In this document: one piece after another, positions 1-8,867 of the stretch
Layout of the letters: every line of letters begins with the position of its first letter
How positions within the stretch are numbered: position 1 is the first letter of the stretch
Assembly: GCA_051745935.1 (NCBI GenBank)
Contig: JBNJEM010000001.1
Span: 1-54,954 of the forward strand
Reading direction: 5' to 3'
Length of the DNA: 54,954 bases
From: JBNJEM01 sp051745935
Lineage (GTDB): Bacteria; Planctomycetota; Planctomycetia; Pirellulales; Pirellulaceae
Notes under the pieces: generated by a model
What the model saw: only the letters and a program-made list of their open reading frames with translations
Told to the model about the DNA's origin: nothing
The model's database searches: none
Translations under genes and position numbers: made by a program

Positions 1-90
1 TTTTTAGGTCTCTTAGAGGTCCTTTCGTCTCAATACCGGCGAAACGAACGGCGCAACAATATGGATGGCAACGACTTGGAGTTTTTCCTC

Positions 91-426
91 ACCCCAGCCT
101 GGCCCTGGGATGGGGAAAAACTTTAGGTCCTTGTGGCCCGTTTTGTTGCGCCTTGCGTCCTGGCCCGCGTCGAATCAGGGACCAAAGGGAACACGGCGGA
201 CGGGGCTCACCCGTGAAAAAAGCCGCACGGCGTCTTCCGTTTCTTCATCCGTGGGTCCGTACTGCCATCCGTGGGCCTATCATGGCACCTGGAGCACCGC
301 TAATGATCGTCACGGCGTGGGTGGGGAGAGGTCCAGTGTTTGAAACGAGGACGCGCAACAAATGCTGTAAACCTACTCCCGCTGGTTTACCCAATTTCCG
401 GGATTTTGACCAGCCCAGCCTGGCCC
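91..426 (+). repeat. R4 dispersed repeat, copy 1
   Basis: The stretch 91-350 matches 40078-40347 almost throughout and 54857-54954 over its first ~95 bp. The 13-base string CCCAGCCTGGCCC occurs at 93-105 and again at 414-426, so a second unit appears to begin about 321 bp downstream and then break off. No terminal inverted repeats or transposase were seen. Confidence 0.8.
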
Positions 427-498
427 ACGGTAACCTGAAATCGCTATAAGCGGTAAAGTTTACCTAAAGCGTCACTCCTTGGCTTGCCGATTGAGAGA

Positions 499-606
499 CC
501 TAAGGCGGGAGGGCCGCCAACCAAATAGGGACCCCGCACAGGGACGGTGCGCTCCCGTTGGTCGCTCACGGCAAGGATGCGCGCCCCGTGCGCGCCTGTT
601 ACGTCC
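499..606 (+). repeat. R5 structured repeat, copy 1
   Basis: Closely matches 1604-1712. It holds a GGCGG/CCGCC hairpin, then a hairpin with loop TCCCGTTGGTC at 553-563, then a G/C palindrome at 576-596. The palindrome differs from the other copy by paired changes that keep the stem. Confidence 0.75.
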
Positions 607-979
607 AAAGACTCTCGCGAGCCCGACGCGTGGACATACCCCCACGGCGGGAAAACGCGTACGGTGTCGTTCCTCGATGCAGGGGAAGGCAACGGGGCGA
701 TCTCCGGTCTCGATGCATTTGGCGGAGGTCGCGCCGGCAAGAGGGGCCGAGCGTGGGGCTTCGTCCCGGCCAATAATTCGGGTGGCAGGCTGAGCGTGGC
801 GGCTTGAAAAGCTGGCCTTGACATGAGGTTATGAAGATGGTGTAGATCCGCGTTTTTCTGCCAGGTTGGGGGCCCGAAATCGGAAGAAATCGGAAGCAGG
901 CCGTCATGTTCCAGGTTTTGTCGATCAAGGAAGCAGAAGAGTCGATTGGTTTTGGCACGGCTTTCGAACCGGAAACAAG

Positions 980-1062
980 TGACGGAAAAACCGGAAGACC
1001 CAGTGTTCATAATACCCCAGGGAGTTTTGGAAGCGGGAACCACGTCTCGTTACGAACTGTAA
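980..1062 (+). repeat. R3-like repeat, degenerate
   Basis: Resembles the R3 family: an AAAACC-type start, then TTTTGGAAGCG, then a CTCGTTACGAACTGTAA end. It is diverged, so the boundaries are approximate. Confidence 0.45.
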
Positions 1063-1221
1063 GATCAAGCCGTGGCAAAACGCTAGAGGCATGCTCGCCG
1101 TGACGCGTCCGCTAGGAAACCGGGACACGATTCATGAACCGGTGCGTGGCGTCATGGGAGCGGGCCGTTCACAGCGAAGGTGTGTCACCGCATTTGTGTG
1201 GCTTTTCATTGGGTAAACGAT

Positions 1222-1635
1222 ATGTTGAAACGACTTCTTTCATTCGTATTGGGGCTGGGCCTGGTCACCGCATTGACCGGGTGCGCGATGTGCTTCACGC
1301 CCTATGACGACGATTACAATGCGTATGGTGGCATTGTTGAACGCCAAGACCGGGGGCGCGGCCGGGTTGGATCGATACTGAGTGATCCGTCATTGCAGTA
1401 TACCGAGGCAACCGGCATGGTCGACGAGGCGACGGAAGAAGACCTTTACCCGATGGAAGAAGATCGTTACCCGATGGAAATGGAACAGCCGCGAATTGAA
1501 CCACCGAGTGACGAACCATTGCCACCTCCCAAGCCTGAACCCGAAAGCCGGGCGGAGGCGGGGCCGGAGACGGACGGGGGCCCCGAAGCGGAGAATGATG
1601 AAGACCCTAAGGCGGCAGGGCCGCCAACCCAATAG
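1222..1635 (+). CDS. Small acidic, proline-rich lipoprotein
   Basis: A 137-residue exported lipoprotein of unknown function. A basic hydrophobic leader (MLKRLLSFVLGLGLVTA) ends in the lipobox LTGC, so Cys20 would be lipidated after signal peptidase II cleavage. The mature part is rich in Glu, Pro and Asp, with PME repeats and a PPPKPEPE stretch, which suggests an extended and possibly wall- or periplasm-spanning tail. I chose ATG 1222 rather than the upstream GTG 1180 because the leader starts there. The last nine or so codons (DPKAAGPPTQ) are encoded inside an R5 repeat, so the C-terminus may be borrowed from that element. It converges on the HAD gene at 1947. The lipoprotein call is firm; the role is unknown. 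Confidence 0.75.
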   Translation: MLKRLLSFVLGLGLVTALTGCAMCFTPYDDDYNAYGGIVERQDRGRGRVGSILSDPSLQYTEATGMVDEATEEDLYPMEEDRYPMEMEQPRIEPPSDEPLPPPKPEPESRAEAGPETDGGPEAENDEDPKAAGPPTQ

Positions 1636-1712
1636 GGACACCGCACAGGCATGGTGCGCTCCCGTTGGTCGCTCACGTCAAGGATGCTCGCACCGTGCGA
1701 GCATGTTACGCC
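1604..1712 (+). repeat. R5 structured repeat, copy 2
   Basis: Second R5 copy, overlapping the 3' end and stop codon of the lipoprotein gene. Loop TCCCGTTGGTC is at 1660-1670. A near-perfect palindrome at 1684-1704 (GCTCGC, spacer, GCGAGC) replaces the GCGCGC pairing of copy 1. It may act as a transcription-end hairpin between converging genes. Confidence 0.75.
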
Positions 1713-1946
1713 CTAAGGCGCTAGCGGGGACCACTGAACCAGTCGAAACGCGCGCCGGACTTTTGCCCCACCGTGATGGAAAGCTCCGAGTCCGTGTAAA
1801 CCGCGGGGGGAGCGATCCCTTAGCCGCCTTGGCGGCCCCGGCGTGTCCAAATCCCGGGCTTTTCATCAAGCCAAGTTCACGCCGCGTCCTGTTGGCGGCC
1901 CGGGTGGACCTTTATTGCCTTTGAGCAGCATGGCACCAGGGTCTTT

Positions 1947-2726
1947 CTACGGAGTGGTCGCGGGTTCGCTTTCCCAGGGCACGGCATCTGGCAATCGGTC
2001 GAAGCCACGAAGAAAGACATCGGCCACCGCGTCGTTGTCATAGTTGACGGCGATGCGACAGATTCCCGCTTCACCGGCTTCGGTGAGGAGAGCCGTGTCG
2101 CGGCCAACGAAGGCGAGTCGGCCGCAGGGCAAATGCGTGGTTCGAGCTGCGATTTGCAACGCGGGGTGTTCAGGATACTGGCGCCACAGATCTGGAATGG
2201 AGAACACCGAATTGAAGTACGGAGCCAGCCCCAGGGCGTTCAGGCGGTCATGAACGCCGCGGGTATCGAGGCAAGCGCTACTGACCATGGTCAATTGGAT
2301 TCCGCGATCGTGGAGTCGGGAGAGCACGTTTGAAACGCCGGGAAGTGGCATGAGATTCGATTCGTATTTGCGGAGTTGCGCGTGGCCGGCTGCTTCCACC
2401 TCGTCGATTTGCCCGCTGGACAGCCCGGCGGCTCGTAGAAACGTCCGCAGTGCCTCCCAATACTCCAGCTCTTGCCGTTTGACCCGGCTCAGGTATTCGC
2501 ACCGCCACACCCGAAAGAACGGAGTGTAGGTCGTGTGCAATCCGAGTTGCTGAACCAGTTTGAAGAGCCAACGCGACCATATGGAATCGTCGTAGAGCAC
2601 GCCACATAGATCAATCAATGCGCCGCCTACCGATGAAAATGGGGCGTGTCCATGTCGTGGCACATGTTGGCGGGAGGGCGAAAGGTGATCGGAGGCGACA
2701 GCGGATACAGGGGTGGGAGCGTCCAT
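1947..2726 (-). CDS. Divergent HAD-superfamily protein
   Basis: About 259 residues with a HAD-type Rossmann fold. The motif I region reads ALIDLCGVLYDD. The nucleophile Asp is kept, but the Asp two residues on, the usual acid/base of HAD phosphatases, is Cys. Motif II is the Ser in LTMVSSAC. The motif IV region reads FVGRDTALLTEAGEAG, where an acidic residue is replaced by Arg. A helical cap lies between motifs I and II. ATG 2726 is preceded by GGAAGGGA about 10 bases upstream, which decides the start over a GTG at 2783. The altered motif I suggests a non-phosphatase or weak hydrolase activity (inference). It is codirectional with the next HAD gene but separated by 135 bp. Confidence 0.7.
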   Translation of the reverse strand: MDAPTPVSAVASDHLSPSRQHVPRHGHAPFSSVGGALIDLCGVLYDDSIWSRWLFKLVQQLGLHTTYTPFFRVWRCEYLSRVKRQELEYWEALRTFLRAAGLSSGQIDEVEAAGHAQLRKYESNLMPLPGVSNVLSRLHDRGIQLTMVSSACLDTRGVHDRLNALGLAPYFNSVFSIPDLWRQYPEHPALQIAARTTHLPCGRLAFVGRDTALLTEAGEAGICRIAVNYDNDAVADVFLRGFDRLPDAVPWESEPATTP

Positions 2727-2861
2727 GGTTGCGCGATTCCCTTCCGAACCTTGGACCAATGAGCACGAGAAAAAACCGGACACGCCATCGAGGAGGCGGG
2801 CTGGCCGCGCCCGATGGTCGTGTTGGCAAGGGCGAAGTCTATCATTCCCGGTGAACTCAGG

Positions 2862-3542
2862 TCAAGAGGAAGTGGGCGGAGGAAGCCGCAGTCTTTGGTA
2901 AATTCGGGGATCCGCGAGCGATTCCGCCAGCAAGCAACACCCATCGAAGTTGTGCCGTTTGCTATGGACACCCGGGACGGCAACCGAATAGGTCCCCGCC
3001 GCCACGGCAGCTCGACATCCGTTTTCGCTATCCTCCAAAACCATGACCTGCCGGGGTGGCAATCCCAAACGCTTGCTGGCGCTGTGGTATATTTCGGGAT
3101 CCGGTTTGCCCGCTGTCACGTCCTCGGCGGTCAACACGAACTGGAAGCGATCTTCCAGTTTCAAACGTGAGAGAATGTCCGACACAAACGAACGTCGACT
3201 ACTGGTGGCCACGCCTCGAGGAAGTCGAGCCCCTTCCAAGGCGGCCAATAACTCCGTGAACCCTGGCATGGTCCCAAGCCGAGCATCTAGGATGGCGGGA
3301 AACAAGGTATCGGTTTCAGCGACGAGTTCAGGCACCGTGGCCTCCAGGCCATGCCAATCAATCATGATTTGGAGGGCGACCGTGGTGGGGCGTCCCATCA
3401 TGGCGTCTAGCAATTCCCGTGTGAACGCTTTGCCCCGGCGTTTCAACAGTCGAGCGCCTACCTCTTCGTAGAGATCCTCCGTATTCACGATCAAACCGTC
3501 TAAATCAAAGACAACGCCTGCAATCATCGGTTCTTCAGTCAT
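2862..3542 (-). CDS. HAD hydrolase, beta-phosphoglucomutase-like
   Basis: 226 residues. Motif I FDLDGLIVNTE near the N-terminus, ATSSRR (motif II Ser), AGKPDPEIY (motif III Lys) and VLEDSENGCRAAVAAG (motif IV) are all intact. With the helical cap between motifs I and II this is the beta-PGM/phosphatase subfamily. The DGLIVNTE variant of DGVL/DGTL is common in that group. The substrate cannot be told; a sugar phosphate is typical. Start is uncertain among ATG 3557, 3542 and 3527; I take 3542, and 3527 also gives a complete domain. Both HAD genes sit in series on the minus strand with no overlap. Confidence 0.82.
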   Translation of the reverse strand: MTEEPMIAGVVFDLDGLIVNTEDLYEEVGARLLKRRGKAFTRELLDAMMGRPTTVALQIMIDWHGLEATVPELVAETDTLFPAILDARLGTMPGFTELLAALEGARLPRGVATSSRRSFVSDILSRLKLEDRFQFVLTAEDVTAGKPDPEIYHSASKRLGLPPRQVMVLEDSENGCRAAVAAGTYSVAVPGVHSKRHNFDGCCLLAESLADPRIYQRLRLPPPTSS

Positions 3543-4001
3543 ATCCGTCGCATGCATCTCGCAAAAGGAGGTTTTCGCCGCGGACCCGACCGAGGGGGAA
3601 TCAACGCCGGAGCACAGCCTTCCGGTCGGCGGAATCGCGTGCAACGGCTGGGTTCTAGCTTCGGGGCGTGTGTAGCAGACGAGCCGTCACGGATGGCCCA
3701 TGGCACCCGCCCGTTTGATTCCCGCGCCATGGTGGCCTCGCGAAGACGTCCAAGCATCCCTCGGATGTGCCCGCGGACCAGACGCGACGGGGTAGCGCCG
3801 TGCGGTTACGAATCTTTTTCATGGCGGACCAATCGCCCGGCAGCCAAGCTACAGCGTCGCGCCGCCCGAAGAATAGACCGGTCGCGGAGGACGTTCTCCG
3901 CCGCGAGTCCGACCAACGGGAGGACGGCTTGCGTGGGGCAGCTTTCCACCCGGAAGAATCCAACCGCCTGAAATATAACCTCTAGACTGCTTGCTGGGAA
4001 G
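3543..4001. other. Intergenic with one R1 copy
   Basis: Gap between two minus-strand genes. It holds R1 copy a (3874-3977); nothing else is recognisable. Open frames here run through the repeat and are not credible genes. Confidence 0.6.
3874..3977 (+). repeat. R1 palindromic element, copy a
   Basis: 104-bp R1 unit beginning TAGACCGG and ending AAATATA. It contains the conserved central hairpin (CCGCCGCGAG paired with CTTGCGTGGG) and loop GACCAACGGGA. Lies about 330 bp upstream of the HAD gene at 3542. Confidence 0.88.
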
Positions 4002-5126
4002 CTACCCGAGTGACATCGTTTTCGACGTGGGGCCGGGCGAGGTGGGGTTGAGGGGAAAGTGGCGACTAGCAGATACCACCGCCCGGCCGAGCAGTGTGGG
4101 GGGGGCCATCAACACGCGGCCCATCCAGTAGCACCGTGGGTGCCACCGCCGCACCGCGTCGTCCACGGGCCCCACGAAATCCATGGCGTTTATTTCTCCC
4201 GACGCCGAGAAATGGCGCAAAAGGTGGTAAACCAGGAGCTGTCCAGGACTATAACGGGAAAACTCTTCGCTATAGGCAATCTTGTAGGAGTGATATACGT
4301 TTTTGGCACACCATCCATGTTCGAAGGCCATGATCTCACCGTCGAGTTCCAACCGCGCCACGGACAATTGCTGCTTGGCAATCAATGCGACCGTTTGATC
4401 TTCCACGAACCGCCAGGCCTGACGGTTGGCCATCAGACTCGTTCCCGCCCTCCCTTTCCAACCTGCATGTTCCAGCTTCAAGCCCGTTTCCAACAATCTC
4501 AGGGCGAGAGCACCTTCAGTGGGGCGAGCGACATGGAGACGGAGGGGGCCCCGCGATTCCAGCTGGCGAATCGCCCGCCGAATTTTCTTTCGCATGCCTT
4601 TCGACCACAGGCGTTCCTGGGGGGGCCAAGTGGATGGCACGCTCAGATGCCCCACCTGGTATCGGCCCCGTGCCGCGACTCGCCAGTTACCGCGGCCGGC
4701 GGCTGCCATCAGGGCCGTCCACCCGCGGGCTTCAATGGGCACCGAGCTCAGCCACAGGCCAGGGCATCCACGTTCGTTCAACGCCGCGATCAGAACATCG
4801 CAGAGTTGTTCCGTATCACAAGCTGGGTCGAGCAGGAGGTCTCCTGCAGGGGACCATTCATTGCCCGGCACGTCCAGGCATCGTATCAAGTGTCGCTTCA
4901 CGCGTCTGACCAGTGGCAAAGCGGCGAGGAACCGATTCCCCTGCGACACCACAACGGCACAAAAACCCCCATCCGGGTGGTAATGATCCAGCCAGTTGGC
5001 GATGAGCGGCGCTTGAGCGGTGGGTTGCGTCACGTCACTGCGGAACCATAAATCGTCCCACTGCGCGCCACAAGCTCGCAGGGCATTGGAGGTCTCAACA
5101 TGCAGTACGCTCAGTTCGGGCGGCAT
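4002..5126 (-). CDS. CelD/FemAB-like GNAT acetyltransferase
   Basis: 374 residues. The C-terminal half carries the GNAT_6 (BcsL/CelD-type) pattern: LWSKGMRKKIRRAIRQLE, then LELDGEIMAFEHGW, then SYKIAYSEEFSRYSPGQLLVYHLLRHF. This family fuses two GNAT-like folds and usually acylates sugars or peptides during polysaccharide or envelope assembly; the actual substrate here is unknown. No signal peptide or membrane segment, so cytoplasmic. ATG 5126 lies a short distance after a GGAA stretch. The gene stands alone between two R1-containing gaps, and the divergent gene begins at 5916. Confidence 0.78.
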   Translation of the reverse strand: MPPELSVLHVETSNALRACGAQWDDLWFRSDVTQPTAQAPLIANWLDHYHPDGGFCAVVVSQGNRFLAALPLVRRVKRHLIRCLDVPGNEWSPAGDLLLDPACDTEQLCDVLIAALNERGCPGLWLSSVPIEARGWTALMAAAGRGNWRVAARGRYQVGHLSVPSTWPPQERLWSKGMRKKIRRAIRQLESRGPLRLHVARPTEGALALRLLETGLKLEHAGWKGRAGTSLMANRQAWRFVEDQTVALIAKQQLSVARLELDGEIMAFEHGWCAKNVYHSYKIAYSEEFSRYSPGQLLVYHLLRHFSASGEINAMDFVGPVDDAVRRWHPRCYWMGRVLMAPPTLLGRAVVSASRHFPLNPTSPGPTSKTMSLG

Positions 5127-5447
5127 GAATACATTCCGGGATTCCCGCTGGTGGGGGCAAGGGCATCGCCTCTTCGTACGAGGCGCGCGCCCGTACCTTG
5201 GAAACGTGGCATGCTATTGGCCCGCCTTCCAGGGATTTTTTTCTGTTCGGTCGAGGAACGCGAACGATTCATGTCGCCGCGGTCCCTATTCCCGTCACCG
5301 TCGTTTTGAGCGGCCTGGAGGCCGCCGCCAAAGCTGGGGGAATTGGGCGGCGATCCAGACCTGGACCTCCCATCTCGGGCTGTTGGCCGCTGTTGAGCGC
5401 TTCGAGATATCCGGGGTCATGGCTACCACGCCAGCTGGATTTCCTTG

Positions 5448-5473
5448 AGCACCAAGCACCAAGCACCAAGCAC
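5448..5473 (+). repeat. Short tandem repeat, AGCACCA unit
   Basis: A 7-base unit repeated nearly four times, followed by a run of five T. Probably a simple slippage repeat. Confidence 0.7.
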
Positions 5474-5617
5474 TTTTTCCCCGTCGTCTTTGGCCAGCGG
5501 AGACATCAATGGAACCTGATGCTGGCGCGCCCAGCCGCCGCGGTCCGTCGAAATCGGTAAGTTATTTTTGCTGGAGGCCCTTAGTTGACGTTATAGCGGC
5601 TCCGGATAAAATCTAAC

Positions 5618-5721
5618 TATACCGGTCGCGGATGACGTTCTCCGCCGCGAGTCCGACCAACGGGAGGACGGCTTGCGTCGGGCCGCTTTCCACCCGGAAA
5701 AATCCAACCGCCTGAAATATA
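5618..5721 (+). repeat. R1 palindromic element, copy b
   Basis: 104-bp unit from TATACCGG to AAATATA, close to consensus. Sits 194 bp upstream of the GTG start at 5916. Confidence 0.9.
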
Positions 5722-5915
5722 CCAGGAGCGATGGTTGGTGGCGAGCGTCCCGGGGGGCATTGTTTTCACGCGGATCCACGTGGGCTGGGTTTGTAGGGTC
5801 GGGCGTGAGTTCGTGTCGCTGGCGGGGGGCGGGGCGGATGCGTCCGCCATTTTTTCACGCAGGCCGGCCTTTCGATGGGATCGCGGCGTGGTCGCGGAGA
5901 CCGGAGAGGTGTACG

Positions 5916-6743
5916 GTGACCGACAAGCCCGGTGTATTGACGCTGGCAGTATATGTTTCCGTCACGGCGGTTATCGTGGTGGCCGCCTTTCTTGGGGTTC
6001 TCTATTACGGGGTCATGCCACGGATCTCGGCGTTGGCTAAATCCGAGGGCGAGTGGGAGCCGGAAGCAGGCCCCGCCCAACTACGGGTGTCGAGCGATGT
6101 GCGTGCTTCACGGGCTGATCGCGGCCCCTGGGACCGCCAGCGTGTTCGGTTGCTGGAATCGATGCTAGCCGAAAAGAGCGAGCTCGTGCGGGATCAAGCA
6201 CGCCGGATTGATCGACAAGCGGCGGCATTGGAGGAGCTTCAGCAGAGTTACGACGAGGCGGTGCAGTTGGTGATTGATGCCGTGGAGGTTCAACCAGGAG
6301 CCGAGACGGACGAAGGGGAAATGACCTCGTCCGCCGATGATCCTAGGCAATTGGAATCGGAACTGATGTTGACTCGCACCGTCTACGATACATTGGTCGG
6401 TGATCTGGACGTTTTACGGCGTGAACTGGATAGCGCGTATCAGGAAGTGGACGCTCTGAACGAAGAACTCAGCGCCGGGGCACGCTACCACAAAGATGCC
6501 TTGGCCGTGGAAGGGGCATCGGCGAGTGTGTTGTTGCGTATCGGAGAGGACGCCGTTCCCGCTTTGATCGAGGCGCTCGCTGACGCCAACCCGGTGGTCC
6601 GACGCTGGGCCGCCACCATGCTCGGGGGCATGGGGCCGGGAACGGACGGGGCCATTGGAGCGCTCACCGAAGCGTTATCAGATGCCGATCCCCAGGTCCG
6701 TGCCGCGGCCCAACGTGCCTTGGATGCCATTGAGCGGTTATGA
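5916..6743 (+). CDS. Membrane-anchored coiled-coil / HEAT-repeat protein
   Basis: 275 residues. A single N-terminal membrane segment (about residues 10-32, VYVSVTAVIVVAAFLGVLYYGV) is followed by a charged coiled-coil region (about 75-190) containing SMLAEKSELVRDQARRIDRQ and a second helical stretch. The C-terminus (about 200-275) has two HEAT/PBS-lyase-like repeats, with AVPALIEALADANPVVRRWAA and the following DADPQVRAAAQRAL. GTG 5916 is chosen because GGAGAGG lies 6 bases upstream and the membrane segment starts right after. The frame stays open back into the R1 copy, but that extension has no protein-like features. HEAT ends usually mediate protein contacts, so an anchored adaptor is plausible. 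It lies upstream of rpoD but is separated from it by 580 bp. Confidence 0.72.
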   Translation: MTDKPGVLTLAVYVSVTAVIVVAAFLGVLYYGVMPRISALAKSEGEWEPEAGPAQLRVSSDVRASRADRGPWDRQRVRLLESMLAEKSELVRDQARRIDRQAAALEELQQSYDEAVQLVIDAVEVQPGAETDEGEMTSSADDPRQLESELMLTRTVYDTLVGDLDVLRRELDSAYQEVDALNEELSAGARYHKDALAVEGASASVLLRIGEDAVPALIEALADANPVVRRWAATMLGGMGPGTDGAIGALTEALSDADPQVRAAAQRALDAIERL

Positions 6744-7323
6744 GTATTGAATGGCTATATACCGGTCGTGGGTGACGCTGTCCGTCGCGAGTCCGACCAA
6801 CGGGAGGGCGGCTTGGGTCGGGCGGCTTTCCACCCGGACAAATCCGACCGCTTGAAGTATAGTTTCGGCGCTCGATGCCCCGTGAGGGCGGGAACGCGCG
6901 GGGGGGCGTGGAATCGGGCATGGAGGATGAAGGGCAGTGACGTGGGGGGATGTTGGTTCGGATCGCGGGCCGTGTCGTCCCCGGCGCGAGAGGGCGCAGC
7001 TACTGGACGGCGCGGTGGCGAAGCGTCACCCATGCTCGGCAAATCCCCTGTTTTACCGGACCGTCCGAGATTGGCTACATGCCACGAATGTAACCGGGCT
7101 TGGCAGATTAGCGGCATTTGGAGCATACTAATCCTAGTCGCGGCGCGTGGTTGCGGGTATACTAGGGTGTTGGAGGGCAACGCTGGAGGCCACCACCTGC
7201 CTGCCGCTGCGTTTTGGGATGCGTTGAGTCGTCTAGCGGCCTATGCCAGCTTTGACGCTGGTACCTCTTGGTAAGCAAGCGAAACCAGTCCGCTTTGCTG
7301 TTTCTTGTCAAGGCTCTTCAGGT
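6744..7323. other. Leader region of rpoD with R1 copy c
   Basis: Holds R1 copy c (6758-6861) and then about 460 bp before rpoD. A TATACT at 7157-7162 after GCGGG could be a -10 box, but no convincing -35 accompanies it. Confidence 0.45.
6758..6861 (+). repeat. R1 palindromic element, copy c
   Basis: 104-bp unit, TATACCGG to AAGTATA, somewhat diverged (GGGCGGCTTGGGTCGGG on the right stem). Starts 15 bp after the previous stop and lies about 460 bp upstream of rpoD. Confidence 0.88.
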
Positions 7324-8862
7324 ATGAACATGTACGAGACTTTTGCAACAGAGGACGAACAATTCGAAACGTCAGTGCCCTGCACGACAGGGCCAGTTCC
7401 GTTGGATTTGGAGACGGCACCCGAGGGCCGGCTTGCGGACGAACCGGGCACTTCGGCCGCATGGGATGTCGATCGCGCGCAAGTTGAAGCGGACAACATT
7501 ACATGGCCCGACGATCCCCTCCGGCTTTATCTGAATCAGATCGGCAAGATCTCCTTGTTGTCGCACGATGAAGAAGTGGCGTTGGCCCGGCAGGTTGAGT
7601 TGTCACGGAAGCATTTTCGCTATGAAATGTTGCAAGTGGCGTTTGTGCTTCAATCCGTCGTGCATACGCTGGAGCGGGTCTATAACAAGGAGTTGCCGTT
7701 CGATCGCACGATTCAGGTTTCGGTGAGCGACCGGCTGGAGAAGCATCAGATTACGGGCCGCTTCCCGCACAACTTGAAAACACTCAACATTCTCATGTTG
7801 CGCAACGCCGAGGACTACCGCGTGGGGATGTCTCGGAGTGCGCACAGGGCCCAGCGGGAGAGGGCGTGGCGGAACCTGATTCAGCGCCGCCGTCGTGCCG
7901 CGCGGCTGGTCGAAGAGCTCGGCTTGCGAATGGAGCATTTCGAAGAGATGGCTCCGCAGTTTGAACGGGTTGCCAAGCGGGTGGCGGAACTGGGGCAGCT
8001 GTTGGACGAATCGGTTGGCGATAAGGAGGACCAGGCGAAGTATCGTCGCGAGCTGCGCCGGCTCCTGTGGCTGACACAGCATACCCGACGGGGGCTCCGG
8101 AATCGATCGAAAAGAATTCAAATCGTGCTGGCTCAGTACAAGGAGGCGAAGAAGGCGCTTTCCCAAGGCAATCTCCGGCTGGTCGTGTCGATTGTCAAGA
8201 AGTACCGAAACCGCGGCGTCAGTTTCCTCGACTTGATCCAGGAAGGAAATGCGGGCCTGATGCGGGCCGTCGAGAAATTTGAATACCGCCGAGGCTTCAA
8301 ATTCAGCACCTATGCGACTTGGTGGATTCGCCAGGCCGTGACGCGGGCCGTGGCGGACCAAAGCCGTACCATTCGGGTCCCGGTCCACATGGCCCCGGTC
8401 ATCGCGCGAGTCAAGCAGATTCATAGCCGGCTGTTTCATGATCTCGGCCGCGAGCCCACGGCTGAGGAGACGGCGGAAGCCACGGGGTTGCCGGTCGACG
8501 AGGCGCGTCAGATCCTGCGAATCCGGCAAATGCCCGCCAGTCTCGACCAGGCCGTCGGCCGGGGCGAGGACAGCAAATTCGCGGATTTGCTGGCTAAGGA
8601 AGAGCAGGAAGAGCCCGCGGTCGGAGCGGGTCAACAAATGCTTCAAGGGCGCATCAAAAACCTGCTGAAGACCTTGGGCTACCGGGAGCGGGAAATCATC
8701 AACCTCCGGTACGGCTTGGGAGATGGCTACAATTATACCCTCGAAGAAGTGGCGTCCATCTTCAAAGTCACCCGGGAACGCATTCGGCAAATTGAGGATC
8801 GGGCCCTACGTAAGTTGCAGGATCCGAGTCGCAGTTCCGAACTGGTCGGCTTTCTCGACTAA
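7324..8862 (+). CDS. rpoD: RNA polymerase primary sigma factor (sigma-70)
   Basis: 512 residues; directs core RNA polymerase to housekeeping promoters. Region 1.2 (DPLRLYLNQIGKISLLSHDEEV) is near residue 62. A long non-conserved region of about 170 residues follows. Region 2 contains LVVSIVKKYRNRGVSFLDLI and FKFSTYATWWIRQAVTRA (near 326), the -10-binding and melting helices. Region 4 (from about 446) ends with YTLEEVASIFKVTRERIRQI, the -35-binding helix-turn-helix. No 1.1 domain is obvious; the first 60 residues are acidic and low-complexity. ATG 7324 is the first start leading straight into the protein; ATG 7330 is an alternative. The ribosome site is weak. Monocistronic by spacing. Confidence 0.95.
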   Translation: MNMYETFATEDEQFETSVPCTTGPVPLDLETAPEGRLADEPGTSAAWDVDRAQVEADNITWPDDPLRLYLNQIGKISLLSHDEEVALARQVELSRKHFRYEMLQVAFVLQSVVHTLERVYNKELPFDRTIQVSVSDRLEKHQITGRFPHNLKTLNILMLRNAEDYRVGMSRSAHRAQRERAWRNLIQRRRRAARLVEELGLRMEHFEEMAPQFERVAKRVAELGQLLDESVGDKEDQAKYRRELRRLLWLTQHTRRGLRNRSKRIQIVLAQYKEAKKALSQGNLRLVVSIVKKYRNRGVSFLDLIQEGNAGLMRAVEKFEYRRGFKFSTYATWWIRQAVTRAVADQSRTIRVPVHMAPVIARVKQIHSRLFHDLGREPTAEETAEATGLPVDEARQILRIRQMPASLDQAVGRGEDSKFADLLAKEEQEEPAVGAGQQMLQGRIKNLLKTLGYREREIINLRYGLGDGYNYTLEEVASIFKVTRERIRQIEDRALRKLQDPSRSSELVGFLD

Positions 8863-8867
8863 GGGCG

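Larger units (their letters stand above)
1..1221. other. Intergenic, repeat-rich (R4, R5, R3)
   Basis: No reading frame here looks like a real gene. The interval is largely repeats: one R4 copy with the start of a second unit, one R5 copy and one R3-like copy, each listed separately. The remaining 700-980 and 1063-1221 show nothing I can name. Confidence 0.6.
5127..5915. other. Intergenic, divergent promoters, R1 copy b
   Basis: Gap between divergent genes. It holds a short tandem repeat (5448-5473) and R1 copy b (5618-5721). No promoter stands out by eye. Confidence 0.55.

Noticed and set aside
65..449. Overlapping plus-strand open frames in the first 450 bp
   Set aside because: They lie in repeat R4, the related frame in copy 2 is interrupted, and composition is not protein-like.
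444..1043. 199-codon minus-strand frame
   Set aside because: Runs through R5 and R3 repeats, has no ribosome site and no protein-like pattern.
4059..5051. 330-codon plus-strand frame opposite the acetyltransferase
   Set aside because: Antisense shadow; the minus-strand product has GNAT family motifs.
5673..5915. Upstream extension of the coiled-coil/HEAT gene
   Set aside because: The extension begins inside R1 copy b and is Arg/Trp/Gly noise; GTG 5916 has a good ribosome site and leads into the membrane helix.
7140..7170. Promoter of rpoD with -10 TATACT
   Set aside because: No matching -35 element at the right spacing; in this sequence TATA strings are common because of R1 ends.
6747..7274. 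175-codon plus-strand frame before rpoD
   Set aside because: Its first third is R1 copy c translated; the rest has no domain-like pattern.
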